Part shown: piece after piece, positions 53,552 through 62,451 of the stretch
Numbering within the stretch: the stretch's first letter is position 1
How the letters are laid out: every line of letters begins with the position of its first letter
Origin: Psychrobacter sp. 4Bb
GTDB lineage: Bacteria; Pseudomonadota; Gammaproteobacteria; Pseudomonadales; Moraxellaceae
Length of the DNA: 64,000 nucleotides
Direction of reading: 5' to 3'
Assembly: GCF_002836735.1 (NCBI RefSeq)
Contig: NZ_PJAS01000053.1
Coordinates: forward strand, 29,536-93,535
The notes under the pieces: generated by a model
The model's input: the letters and a program-made list of their open reading frames with translations, nothing else
Database searches by the model: none
Told to the model about the DNA's origin: nothing
Program-made: the position numbers and the translations under genes

Positions 53552-55087
53552 ATGTGTGGAGTCATTGGAGTTGCAGCTCACGAACCAGTCAATCAGATTC
53601 TTTATGACGGTTTGACGATGCTACAGCATCGCGGGCAAGATGCAGCAGGTATTGTCACTTTGCAAGATGGGCGACTCTATCTACGTAAAGAAAATGGCAT
53701 GGTACGTGACGTATTTATGAATCGTCATATGATGAAACTGGTTGGTAAGTTCGGTATCGGTCACGTTCGTTACCCGACAGCTGGTACTTCTAGCAGCGCT
53801 GAAGCTCAGCCATTTTATGTCAACTCACCGTATGGTATTACCCTTGCGCACAATGGTAACCTGACCAATGCTGAGAGTTTGGCCAAATCTTTGTACATCG
53901 AAGATCGCCGCCACCTTAATACTGACTCAGATTCTGAAGTACTGTTAAATGTACTGGCACATGAGATGCAGAATCTAGGCAAAACACATTCAACGGCTGA
54001 TGATATCTTTGAAGCAGTAAAAGCCGTCTATAAACGCTGTGAAGGCGCTTATGGTGTTGTCGCTTTGATCACTGGTCATGGCCTACTTGCATTCCGCGAT
54101 CCAAATGGTATCCGTCCACTTATCTTTGGTAAGCGTATGGCACCGAATGGCGGCACTGAGTATATGGTTGCCTCTGAATCAGTGGCGTTGACAGGTTCTG
54201 GCTTTACTATCGTTCGTGATGTAAAACCAGGCGAAGCAATTTTCATTGATTTGAACCATAAGCTGCATACGCATCAGTGCGTCGAGCAAAAAGAATACAC
54301 GCCTTGTATCTTTGAATATGTGTACTTTGCTCGTCCAGATTCGATTATGGACAATATCTCAGTTTATAAATCACGCCTACGCATGGGTGAAAAACTGGCA
54401 GATAAAATCCTTGCTGAATGGGGTGAAGATCACGATATCGACGTGGTCATTCCAATTCCAGATACGTCTCGTACTTCAGCGATGGAGCTGGCGCTAAAAA
54501 TGAATGTCAAGTACCGTGAAGGGTTTATGAAAAACCGCTACATCGGTCGTACGTTTATTATGCCAGGTCAGCAGCAGCGTAAAAAATCAGTTCGCCAGAA
54601 ACTCAGCGCTGTGCCGCTAGAGTTCAAAGGCAAAAACGTACTGTTGGTTGATGATTCAATCGTTCGTGGTACGACGTGTCATGAGATCATTCAAATGGCA
54701 CGTGATGCAGGTGCTAATAAGGTGTTTTTTGCGAGTGCCGCGCCACCAGTGAAGTTTCCAAACGTATACGGCATTGATATGCCAGTGCGTACCGAGCTGA
54801 TTGCTTCAGGTAATAGTGTTGAGGAAGTACGTGAGATCATTGGCGCTGACCGTTTGATCTTCCAAGATCTAGATGATTTGATCGATGCCGTCAAAGATAC
54901 CAAGCACAGCAGAGTCGAAGGGTTTGATTGCGCTGTATTTAATGGCTGCTACATCACGGGCCAAATCAATGAAGCTTATCTTGACCATTTGCAAGAGCAA
55001 CGTAATGATACAGCCAAGACTGGTAAAAAAGGCGTGCAGATAGTAGCTGATACCCCAGTTGATATGATGGGTGTTGAAGAGCTTTAA
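53552..55087 (+). CDS. purF: Amidophosphoribosyltransferase
   Basis: First committed enzyme of purine synthesis: glutamine plus PRPP to phosphoribosylamine. The N-terminal nucleophile Cys follows the initiator Met (M-C-G-V-I-G-V). The glutaminase domain has [11 protein letters not shown] and G-H-V-R-Y-P-T-A-G. The PRPP loop is [12 protein letters not shown] near residue 368. 511 aa, the normal length. No PurR-type box was found in the 236 bp upstream. Strong terminator downstream. Confidence 0.96.
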   Translation: MCGVIGVAAHEPVNQILYDGLTMLQHRGQDAAGIVTLQDGRLYLRKENGMVRDVFMNRHMMKLVGKFGIGHVRYPTAGTSSSAEAQPFYVNSPYGITLAHNGNLTNAESLAKSLYIEDRRHLNTDSDSEVLLNVLAHEMQNLGKTHSTADDIFEAVKAVYKRCEGAYGVVALITGHGLLAFRDPNGIRPLIFGKRMAPNGGTEYMVASESVALTGSGFTIVRDVKPGEAIFIDLNHKLHTHQCVEQKEYTPCIFEYVYFARPDSIMDNISVYKSRLRMGEKLADKILAEWGEDHDIDVVIPIPDTSRTSAMELALKMNVKYREGFMKNRYIGRTFIMPGQQQRKKSVRQKLSAVPLEFKGKNVLLVDDSIVRGTTCHEIIQMARDAGANKVFFASAAPPVKFPNVYGIDMPVRTELIASGNSVEEVREIIGADRLIFQDLDDLIDAVKDTKHSRVEGFDCAVFNGCYITGQINEAYLDHLQEQRNDTAKTGKKGVQIVADTPVDMMGVEEL

Positions 55088-55120
55088 GCCAGATAGCAAT
55101 AAATATATCGCTTGAAAATA

Positions 55121-55155
55121 AAAAGCTGGATTCTATTAAGAATCCAGCTTTTTTG
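55121..55155 (+). terminator. Intrinsic terminator of purF
   Basis: 14-bp perfect stem aaaagctggattct / agaatccagctttt with an atta loop and further T residues. Symmetric, so it may also stop azlCD transcripts from the other side. Confidence 0.92.
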
Positions 55156-55209
55156 TGCCCAAAATACAAGTAAAATCAATACTGAATGTTGGTATAAGAT
55201 AGACTGCTG

Positions 55210-55569
55210 TCAGGTCAAAAAGTTGGTAAATATCCAGACAAAGCCATTGATTGCAGCAATACCAACGACCATGCTAACCAAGAGCTGGCGGCTGATATGA
55301 TAGATAAACAATACCAAAATAAGTGCGCCGATTTGAGCCATTAATAGATGCAACTCGGTGTCATTCAAAGTAACAGTCGTCGATACGTCTTGATAGGACA
55401 GGCTAGTCAAAATTAGCAGCACCATCACTGATAATGGCAAACTCTCATTTAACCGATGTAGCCAAGGTGTATCGAGCAGCTTTCTAGGTATCAGTGCTGG
55501 CAATGCACGAGTGATAAAGGTCACTGCTGCCATGGCAAGCGTGGCAAAAATAAGATAACTACTGGTCAT
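55210..55569 (-). CDS. azlD: AzlD family branched-chain amino acid export subunit
   Basis: 119-aa protein with four predicted helices, including the typical F-I-T-R-A-L-P-A-L-I-P-R-K-L. AzlD works with AzlC as a two-component exporter of branched-chain amino acids and their analogues (BrnFE-like). The start overlaps the azlC end by 11 bp and has a ggag site inside azlC, indicating translational coupling. Confidence 0.87.
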   Translation of the reverse strand: MTSSYLIFATLAMAAVTFITRALPALIPRKLLDTPWLHRLNESLPLSVMVLLILTSLSYQDVSTTVTLNDTELHLLMAQIGALILVLFIYHISRQLLVSMVVGIAAINGFVWIFTNFLT

Positions 55570-56290
55570 GAGATTCTCCTATTTCATGACGCTGCATCCA
55601 AAATCCACGTACTAAAATCATCAGCATACAGATAGTGATAGCCACCAATAATAACCAATCGCTAGTGAATAAAGAAGCGACAATCAAGCCAATCACAGCG
55701 ATGCCAATAGGAAAATAACGCTTGATACTTTGGAATTGTTCATATGCCAAAATCGCAAACAGACAAACCAAGGCAAAATCCAAATGTGGAATTAAGTCAC
55801 TAAGCGTACTTCCAATCATCACACCAATGGTACTCGCAAGCACCCACCAGCTTTGGTTAAATAAGCTAATAGGGAGTATGAGTTTTTGTCGTGTCTCGTT
55901 TGGCAAACTGGTCATGACTGAAAAAGTCTCGTCAGTCAGGGCAAATAAGCAATACGTTTTTGCCAGTTTATGTTTTGGTAGATATTGCAATAACGGCATA
56001 CCATAAAACACGTGGCGTAAATTAATGGCGGCGATATTGGTGGCGATATTACCGATCGGTAGGCCAGCGCTGAGCATTGGCAAACAAGCATATTGAGCCG
56101 CTCCAGCATAGAGCACAATGCTGAGCATAATCGTTGCCCATATAGGGACGCCAGCAACTTGTGCCAGTACACCAAAGGCAATACCTGCAGGTAGATATCC
56201 CATCGCAACGGGTAAGCTTTTCTTAAATCCTTCGGCCCAGTCGTGAGTGTGCGCTCGTTGATGACTGAGTTCGTTTGAATGAGTAGTCAC
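55559..56290 (-). CDS. azlC: AzlC family branched-chain amino acid exporter, large subunit
   Basis: 243-aa inner-membrane protein of about six to seven helices. G-Y-L-P-A-G-I-A-F-G-V-L-A, L-Y-A-G-A-A-Q-Y-A and the N-L-R-H-V-F-Y-G motif identify AzlC/YgaZ. Start appears to be a GTG with aggat five bases upstream. Overlaps azlD. A Lrp-type regulator, often adjacent, is not present here. Confidence 0.87.
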   Translation of the reverse strand: MTTHSNELSHQRAHTHDWAEGFKKSLPVAMGYLPAGIAFGVLAQVAGVPIWATIMLSIVLYAGAAQYACLPMLSAGLPIGNIATNIAAINLRHVFYGMPLLQYLPKHKLAKTYCLFALTDETFSVMTSLPNETRQKLILPISLFNQSWWVLASTIGVMIGSTLSDLIPHLDFALVCLFAILAYEQFQSIKRYFPIGIAVIGLIVASLFTSDWLLLVAITICMLMILVRGFWMQRHEIGESHDQ

Positions 56291-56400
56291 ATCGTATCCT
56301 AAATTTTTCTTACTTTGGTCAACTTCATTATTGATAGGTAAATATCAATAATGAACTTCATAACAATCACCCAGCTCACGTGATGAGTGATAAAAAATAG

Positions 56401-57807
56401 CTATTGCTCTGGTTGTAGGTTTTCATAACTGCGTGATTGATGAGCACGAAACAAAAACCCGCCCAAGATAATTAATCTCAATAGCAGTAGGCACCACACG
56501 CTAAGCCAAATACCTGTCATATCCCATTGTTGATAGAGCAGCCAACTCAACGGAAAGAAAATAGCAGCCAGTATCAGCGCCGCATTACGGATCACGCTAC
56601 CAGCCGTCAAACCGAAAAATATCCCATCCAGCCAATAGGCACCAACACCGACAAGAGGCAATAATACAGCATATAAATGGTAGTCATAGGCGAGGGCAAA
56701 CACTGACTCAATATTGGTCATGAATCCCAAATACGTAGGCATTGCAAGCCACCAAATGGCGCTTAACACGATAGCAAGGCCATAACTAACCACGCCTGTA
56801 CGTTTGACGATAATACGAAACCGTGGCCAATCACGTCGTCCTGCAGCTTGTCCACTTAACGTTTCAGCAGACACAGCGACGCCATCTAAAGCGAAGGCAG
56901 ATATGCTTAATACTTGCAATAAAATAGCATTAGCAGCCAGTATAACGTCACCGCTTTGGGCCGATAGTCGAGTAATCCAAGCAAAGCTTAGCGTTAAGAT
57001 AAGGGTACGTACAAAGATATCTTTGTTTAAAGAAAATAGCCTAAGCATTTTTTCTTTCGTAAAATATTGTCGATCCGCTTTGAACAATACAGACCACGAT
57101 ACTTTTAAATGTTGGCGGCTCAACCATACTGCCATCATTATCCCAAACCAAAATGCGATAGTGGTTCCTAGTGCGACACCAGCCAATCCCATCTGCATTG
57201 CAAATACAAAAAACAGAGTCAGTACGATATTAAGTACGGCAATAAAGCCTTGCTGATAAAGCATATAACGGGTCTTACCTTGTCCTGCAAACCAACCAAT
57301 AAATGCAAAGTTCATCAGTTCTGCGATCACGCCCCAAAAGCGTACGTCTAAGTAGGTTTTTGCTGCGCGTCCACTTTCAGGATTGGCTGATAGTGCTTGT
57401 AAGCCAAAATCAATCAGCCATGGCTTTGCCAGTAGCAATATTGCTCCGATAACAAACGCCAATAGTAACGCGCGTTGCAAGATAGACAGTAAAGGCGTGG
57501 GCACTGATACAGCTGATGTATTGCTAGTATTATTCGCGAGTTGTCCCAATGCCTGCGCAGCAAGTCCAGATGATGCATACTGCAAAAAGTTAAAACTAAC
57601 AAGCAATAGCGACAGCAGCTGTATGGCTAGACCCATGCCAGCAAGTTTCGCCGTGTCATTCATATTGCCTACAATGGCCGTATCAATCACGCTCTGCAAT
57701 GGCATAGCCAAATTGGCGAGTAGCACAGGCAATGCAATCGCGACAATACGCTTATAGCTTGTGTCAATAGGTGGTATCGCTTGAGAAGTTGCGGAATTAG
57801 CTGACAT
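56401..57807 (-). CDS. MATE family efflux transporter (DinF-like)
   Basis: 12-helix cation-coupled exporter of 468 aa. The N-terminal helix P-V-L-L-A-N-L-A-M-P-L-Q-S-V-I-D-T-A-I-V-G and the duplicated half (N-K-D-I-F-V-R-T-L-I-L-T-L-S-F-A-W) fit the DinF branch of MATE proteins. The frame extends to 57936, but that leader is Cys/Tyr-rich and not family-like; the ATG at 57807 places the first helix normally. Substrates unknown (drugs, organic cations, oxidant protection in DinF). The ribosome site is weak. Confidence 0.85.
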   Translation of the reverse strand: MSANSATSQAIPPIDTSYKRIVAIALPVLLANLAMPLQSVIDTAIVGNMNDTAKLAGMGLAIQLLSLLLVSFNFLQYASSGLAAQALGQLANNTSNTSAVSVPTPLLSILQRALLLAFVIGAILLLAKPWLIDFGLQALSANPESGRAAKTYLDVRFWGVIAELMNFAFIGWFAGQGKTRYMLYQQGFIAVLNIVLTLFFVFAMQMGLAGVALGTTIAFWFGIMMAVWLSRQHLKVSWSVLFKADRQYFTKEKMLRLFSLNKDIFVRTLILTLSFAWITRLSAQSGDVILAANAILLQVLSISAFALDGVAVSAETLSGQAAGRRDWPRFRIIVKRTGVVSYGLAIVLSAIWWLAMPTYLGFMTNIESVFALAYDYHLYAVLLPLVGVGAYWLDGIFFGLTAGSVIRNAALILAAIFFPLSWLLYQQWDMTGIWLSVWCLLLLRLIILGGFLFRAHQSRSYENLQPEQ

Positions 57808-57913
57808 GGGTAACTCGTTTATACGTGAACGATAAAGAGGTGTATTCGTTAAATGATAATAAAATTGTAAGGCAGTACATTTAATATAAGAGACAAAATA
57901 GCTATAAAGACAA

Positions 57914-57953
57914 AAGCACCTAGACTCATTATTCATGAGTCAGGTGCTCTTAT
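57914..57953 (-). terminator. Intrinsic terminator of the secDF unit
   Basis: agcacct-a-gactcat pairs with atgagtc-aggtgct, with one bulged A. On the minus strand it is followed by ttttgtctt. It lies about 85 bp after secF. Confidence 0.75.
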
Positions 57954-58038
57954 TTAAACGTTGTAGCTGTATAATCAGTAATTATATAGAGTGTGATACC
58001 ACGCTATTTCAACGTATTAATCCATCTAATATACCTTA

Positions 58039-59301
58039 CTAAACGTTGTCTTGCTCAAACATTTTTGGATCGTTGAAAGTAACGATTTCTTCTTCAAACT
58101 CTGGTTTTACTTTTACGATAAAGTCATCACGCGACAGACCCATGCGCAGCGGAATTGAGCTGGCGATATAAGTCGATGAGTAAGTACCCGCAAGTAAACC
58201 AATAAACAGAGCTACTGAGAACCAGTATAGTCCATCACCGCCCAAGAAGAGCATGGCTAGTACGACCAACAAAACAGTTGAAATGGTCATAATCGTACGG
58301 CGTAGCGTCTCGGTCAACGATAAATCAATCGTCTGTTCAGGCGTAATTCCGCGAACACGGCGGAAGTTTTCACGAATACGGTCATAGACAACGATGGTAT
58401 CGTTCAATGAATAACCAATCAATGCCAATACCGCAGCCAATACCGTCAAATCAAACGGAAAGCCGAATAGTGCAAATACACCGATGGTTACGACAGCATC
58501 ATGGAATAGTGATAGTACGGCACCTAGAGACAATTTGAACTGGAATCGTAGGGCAACATAGCCAAGCATACATACCAGTGCTAACACCAATGCCATGACG
58601 GAGTTTAAATAAACCTCATTACCAACTTGGCTACCGATGATATTCACGTTGCTAATTGTAGCGGTGTTGCTAGGTAGGGCCAATGCTTGCGTCAGATTTG
58701 CACTTAGCCCATCGACGTTATCAGACTGAGGTGGTAGACGTACGAGTAGCTCTTCACGAGTACCTAGGTATTGTACAACTGCATCATCAAAGCCATTGTC
58801 TGCTAGTGCTTGTACAACAGCAACTTGCTCAACAGGCTGCTCATAGCGCACATCAGCAGAGACACCACCAGTAAAATCAAGACCTAAGTTCAGTCCGTTT
58901 ACCGCGATAGCAATGATACTACCGATCACCATAAATAAAGATAGTAATGCCATCGGCTTTTCTATCTTCATAAATGGAATAATACGCTGGTTACCAACTG
59001 CCTTGATGCCACCTTCAGCGACAGCTGCGGCATCATCAGCGGCGTCACCTGATATTACGTCAGAATCAACAGCGGTAGATAGTGCTTGATTGTCTTTGGC
59101 ATTTTTACCTTTACCACCGCGACGACTAGAGCTTTTGCCTGACTTTGCGGTAGTAGGGTTATTGGTTTTAGTATTGCTACCTTTACCATCACGACGCGGT
59201 TTGTTACGGCGACGCGTACTTGCATTGGTCGTGTCACCGTTTGAGCCATTTCGATCAGGATTATTCTGCTGTTCTAAAGGGTTGTTATTATCAATCGCCA
59301 T
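58039..59301 (-). CDS. secF: Protein translocase subunit SecF with basic N-terminal extension
   Basis: Inner-membrane partner of SecD that uses the proton gradient to assist protein export. The SecF core starts near residue 105 (I-I-P-F-M-K-I-E-K-P). It has six helices, the periplasmic P1 domain, L-G-L-D-F-T-G-G and D-T-I-V-V-Y-D-R-I-R-E-N-F-R. At 420 aa it is about 100 residues longer than typical SecF because of a cytoplasmic, Arg/Lys/Asn/Gly/Ser-rich leader. The ATG has a ggag site, so the extension is real. Starts 9 bp after the secD stop. Confidence 0.94.
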   Translation of the reverse strand: MAIDNNNPLEQQNNPDRNGSNGDTTNASTRRRNKPRRDGKGSNTKTNNPTTAKSGKSSSRRGGKGKNAKDNQALSTAVDSDVISGDAADDAAAVAEGGIKAVGNQRIIPFMKIEKPMALLSLFMVIGSIIAIAVNGLNLGLDFTGGVSADVRYEQPVEQVAVVQALADNGFDDAVVQYLGTREELLVRLPPQSDNVDGLSANLTQALALPSNTATISNVNIIGSQVGNEVYLNSVMALVLALVCMLGYVALRFQFKLSLGAVLSLFHDAVVTIGVFALFGFPFDLTVLAAVLALIGYSLNDTIVVYDRIRENFRRVRGITPEQTIDLSLTETLRRTIMTISTVLLVVLAMLFLGGDGLYWFSVALFIGLLAGTYSSTYIASSIPLRMGLSRDDFIVKVKPEFEEEIVTFNDPKMFEQDNV

Positions 59302-59310
59302 AATATTCTC

Positions 59311-61188
59311 CTAACCGATGCTCAGACTTTTGATGGATTTACGCTTACCATAAGCAATTTGTACTAGTGCACGTGTCACCAAAATTGCAGTGAATAGCGA
59401 GCTGACAATACCAATAGCTAGCGTAATCGCAAAGCCTTTAATCGGACCAGTACCAATCGCAAATAGGATAAACGCGACCAATAAGGTTGTAATGTTGGCA
59501 TCAAAAATACTGCTAAATGCGCGATCAAAACCTGCCACGATGGCTGATTTTGGCCGTACACCGTTGGCAATCTCTTCTCGTATTCGCTCAAAAATCAGTA
59601 CGTTGGCATCAACTGCCATACCGATGGTCAAAACGATACCTGCGATACCAGGTAGGGTAAGTGATGAACCCAAAATTGACATAATCGCAATGATAATAAT
59701 AACGTTCACGGCTAGCGCAACGTTGGCAATCACCCCAAACAGGCGATAGAAGATAATCATAAACGCGAAGACTAATAGATAGCCGACCTGCGTAGAGAAC
59801 AATCCTTTATCAATGTTTTCTTGACCGAGTGATGGACCAATAGTGCGCTCTTCTACGAAGTACATCGGTGCAGCAAGTGCGCCTGAACGTAGCAATAGCG
59901 CAAGCTCAGCTGCTTCAGCACTACTATCTAGACCCGTAATACGGAATGATGAACCCAGTACCGCTTGAATATTAGCGCGGTTGATGACTTTGGTTTCAGC
60001 GTAAGGTGTGCGTACTTCAGTCGTCTCACCAGTGGCTGGATCTTCTTCGTAAGTGATTCTTTGTTTGTTTTCAATGAACAATACAGCCATCTGTTGACCA
60101 ACCGCTGTACGAGTGGCGTTCTGCATGAGCTTGCCGCCAGCACTGTCCAAGGTAATACTTACTTCAGGTAGACCACTTTCATCCAAGCCAGTTTGTGCAT
60201 TGGTTACTTTGTCCCCGGTGACGATCGCTTGACGATCTAACAGTACAGGAGGACCATCAAGTGTTTCGAATGGGAATGCTTCTGTGCCCGCTGGAGGTAT
60301 GCCACCAGTATAGGTATCGGCATCTTCTGCCACCATACGGAACTCAAGGTTTGCAGTACGACCAAGTACACGTTTCGCTTCAGCAGTATCTTGTACACCA
60401 GGTAGCTCAACGACGATACGGCTAGCGCCTTGCGACTGTACCAAAGCTTCGGTAACACCCAGCTCAGCAATACGGTTACGTAGAGTCGTTAAGTTCTGAT
60501 TGACCGCGTAGCTATTGATTTCGTCAAGTGTCGCATCGTTATACGATAAGACCAATGCAGGACCTTGATCATCAATAGAAGACTGCAAGTTAAACGTATT
60601 GCTCATCGAGCCTTGCAATACATTTTGGGCACGGTTACGAGTATCAGTATCAGCAAAATGCAATACTACGCCGCGATCTTCGGTTTTGATACCTTTGATT
60701 GCTACTCGCTCAGCACGTAGCTCACGTCGCATATCGCGACTGGCACTGGTCAAACGCTGTTCAAGCGCCTTGTCCATATCGACTTCGAGTACAAAGCGTA
60801 CACCACCACGCAAATCGAGACCAAGCTTCATCGGTCTTGCACCAGTATCGCGTAGCCACTGCGGGGTAGTCTGTGCTAGGTTAAGGGCAACGACATAGTC
60901 TTCGCCCAAGTTTTGACGTAGCACTTCTTGCGCTTTTAGCTGATCGACTGGATTGTTGAGGCGTACCAGCGCGCTGTTGCCCTCAAACGTACCATCGTGG
61001 TTATCTAGACCTGCCTCTTCGAGTAAGCTTTGAGACTCGGTTAAGATGCCTTCAGATAGCTGAGTTCCTGCGGCTGCGCTCGTAATCTGCACAGCAGGTT
61101 CGTCAGGATAAAGGTTGGGGGCAGCATATAGACCGGCAACGAGTAGCACGACGGCAATTAGTAAGTATTTCCAAGCGGGATATTGCAT
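59311..61188 (-). CDS. secD: Protein translocase subunit SecD
   Basis: 625-aa subunit with six helices and a large periplasmic region containing the head subdomain. M-K-L-G-L-D-L-R-G-G-V-R-F, the A-E-L-G-V-T-E-A...V-E-L-P-G-V-Q-D box and D-A-N-V-L-I-F-E-R-I-R-E-E in the fourth helix region are diagnostic. The ATG at 61188 (M-Q-Y-P-A-W-K-Y) has an aagaagtg site; the longer frame from 61233 lacks support. yajC is upstream but separated by 392 bp with a terminator-like hairpin. Confidence 0.95.
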   Translation of the reverse strand: MQYPAWKYLLIAVVLLVAGLYAAPNLYPDEPAVQITSAAAGTQLSEGILTESQSLLEEAGLDNHDGTFEGNSALVRLNNPVDQLKAQEVLRQNLGEDYVVALNLAQTTPQWLRDTGARPMKLGLDLRGGVRFVLEVDMDKALEQRLTSASRDMRRELRAERVAIKGIKTEDRGVVLHFADTDTRNRAQNVLQGSMSNTFNLQSSIDDQGPALVLSYNDATLDEINSYAVNQNLTTLRNRIAELGVTEALVQSQGASRIVVELPGVQDTAEAKRVLGRTANLEFRMVAEDADTYTGGIPPAGTEAFPFETLDGPPVLLDRQAIVTGDKVTNAQTGLDESGLPEVSITLDSAGGKLMQNATRTAVGQQMAVLFIENKQRITYEEDPATGETTEVRTPYAETKVINRANIQAVLGSSFRITGLDSSAEAAELALLLRSGALAAPMYFVEERTIGPSLGQENIDKGLFSTQVGYLLVFAFMIIFYRLFGVIANVALAVNVIIIIAIMSILGSSLTLPGIAGIVLTIGMAVDANVLIFERIREEIANGVRPKSAIVAGFDRAFSSIFDANITTLLVAFILFAIGTGPIKGFAITLAIGIVSSLFTAILVTRALVQIAYGKRKSIKSLSIG

Positions 61189-61466
61189 AATCACTTCTTT
61201 AAGTTGATAAACGACTGGCGACGTAGGCCACAAGTTAGCAGATGGGAAGTTAGCGATAGCAACGGTCGAGTGCTATGTTCAGCAGCCGTCATCATGCACC
61301 ATTGCGATCATCCGCGATGATAGTAACGCATAAAACAGTAAAGCAAATAATACAGATGTCTGTTTATCTGGTCACCAAAAATCATATGGCTGACTTGGAT
61401 AAAGATAGGACATCTAAACAGTAAGCCTAATTTATATAGCAATTTTACCTTACTGTGTTAATAGCG

Positions 61467-61500
61467 AAAAATGACCGTAAATCATATACGGTCATTTTTT
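61467..61500 (-). terminator. Intrinsic terminator between yajC and secD
   Basis: Perfect 13-bp stem aaaaatgaccgta/tacggtcattttt with a 7-nt loop; T-rich on either strand's 3' side. It lies about 80 bp past yajC. Confidence 0.82.
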
Positions 61501-61531
61501 AGTCATTACATTCGTTAATGTGACGACTATT

Positions 61532-61577
61532 GAATGTTCACTAATAAATTTTCACTAATAAAAAATAGTGAACATTC
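61532..61577. repeat. 12-bp inverted repeat directly after yajC
   Basis: gaatgttcacta (61532-61543) and tagtgaacattc (61566-61577), with 22 nt between that repeat part of the arm (ttcactaata). It begins 3 bp beyond the yajC stop codon. No T run, so probably an mRNA 3'-end hairpin. Confidence 0.6.
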
Positions 61578-61580
61578 TCA

Positions 61581-61910
61581 TTAGACGCTTTCAATCGTGC
61601 CAGCAGGCAATACTGAAATAACAGAAGCACGTTGTACTTTCACGTCAGTATTGTTGTTTAGGCTCACAACGGCATAGTCGCCTTCGATTGCTTTGATACG
61701 ACCCATTAAGCCACCAGCAAAAATGATTTCACTACCCACGGTCAATGCGTTAACCATGGCACGGTGCTCTTTGGTACGCTTAGACTGCGGGCGAATGACC
61801 AAGAAGTAAAAAATCGCAAAAAACGCAACAGGCAGTAAAATCTGACCGAATAGACCTGCAGCACCTGCAGTCTCTGGCGCAGCATGGGCAGCTTGAATAA
61901 ATAAGCTCAT
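61581..61910 (-). CDS. yajC: Preprotein translocase subunit YajC
   Basis: 109-aa protein with one membrane helix (about 20-40, ending F-F-A-I-F-Y-F-L-V-I-R-P-Q-S-K-R) followed by a small cytoplasmic domain with V-G-S-E-I-I-F-A-G-G-L-M-G-R-I, the YajC signature. Accessory to SecDF. The N-terminal M-S-L-F-I-Q-A-A-H-A-A resembles a cleavable signal, as in other YajC. Ribosome site gagaga. tgt, which usually precedes yajC in Gammaproteobacteria, is not immediately upstream. Confidence 0.93.
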   Translation of the reverse strand: MSLFIQAAHAAPETAGAAGLFGQILLPVAFFAIFYFLVIRPQSKRTKEHRAMVNALTVGSEIIFAGGLMGRIKAIEGDYAVVSLNNNTDVKVQRASVISVLPAGTIESV

Positions 61911-62451
61911 AATATCTCTCAGTAAGTCATAGACAATAATAAAATTAGACGCATAGTAACAAAAAATCCCAGACTTGGTAACTGTTAATCATAGGCTGAG
62001 TGTGTTTTTCTTAGCGCAAGGCATACTATCAGCCAACGAATAGGACAACAATGATTTTACTATATTCAGATAATCCATATAAAGCCTCAGGCTAAATAGC
62101 TGTCATGAATTGGCTAGTAAAGATGTCGTCATACAACCGTTAATAGTAGGGTAATAAAAGTCATCAAAAAACAAAAACTTAAAAATGGTGACTTATTGTG
62201 AAATGGTATCATCAATGCTACTATCAAATGGCAATGATTGCCTGTATTTAGTATGCTATATCTTGAACCATATTACGGCTTATTGAAGCATAGTATGGCT
62301 TTGAAATAGCGATTAAATCAGCTAAATCAGCTTTGAGTAACTATTTATACAATAGACAGATTCATTCTATTGCTTTATTAATAGTAATCTGAAAATCGAT
62401 ATAAATTACTCATGACATTATCTTCCTTTTTCTCTTTTTAGGTTACCTAAC
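61911..62451. other. 541-bp divergent gap between yajC and the CNNM/CBS gene
   Basis: AT-rich with no supported gene. Short features only: agcctcaggct, a small palindrome near 62082, and a direct repeat aaatcagcta/aaatcagctt near 62315-62335. It should contain promoters for both divergent genes. Confidence 0.4.

Larger units (their letters stand above)
61189..61580 (-). other. 392-bp yajC-secD intergenic region
   Basis: No gene seen. It contains an inverted repeat abutting the yajC stop and an intrinsic terminator, so secD probably has its own promoter in 61200-61460. In most relatives this gap is short. Confidence 0.5.
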
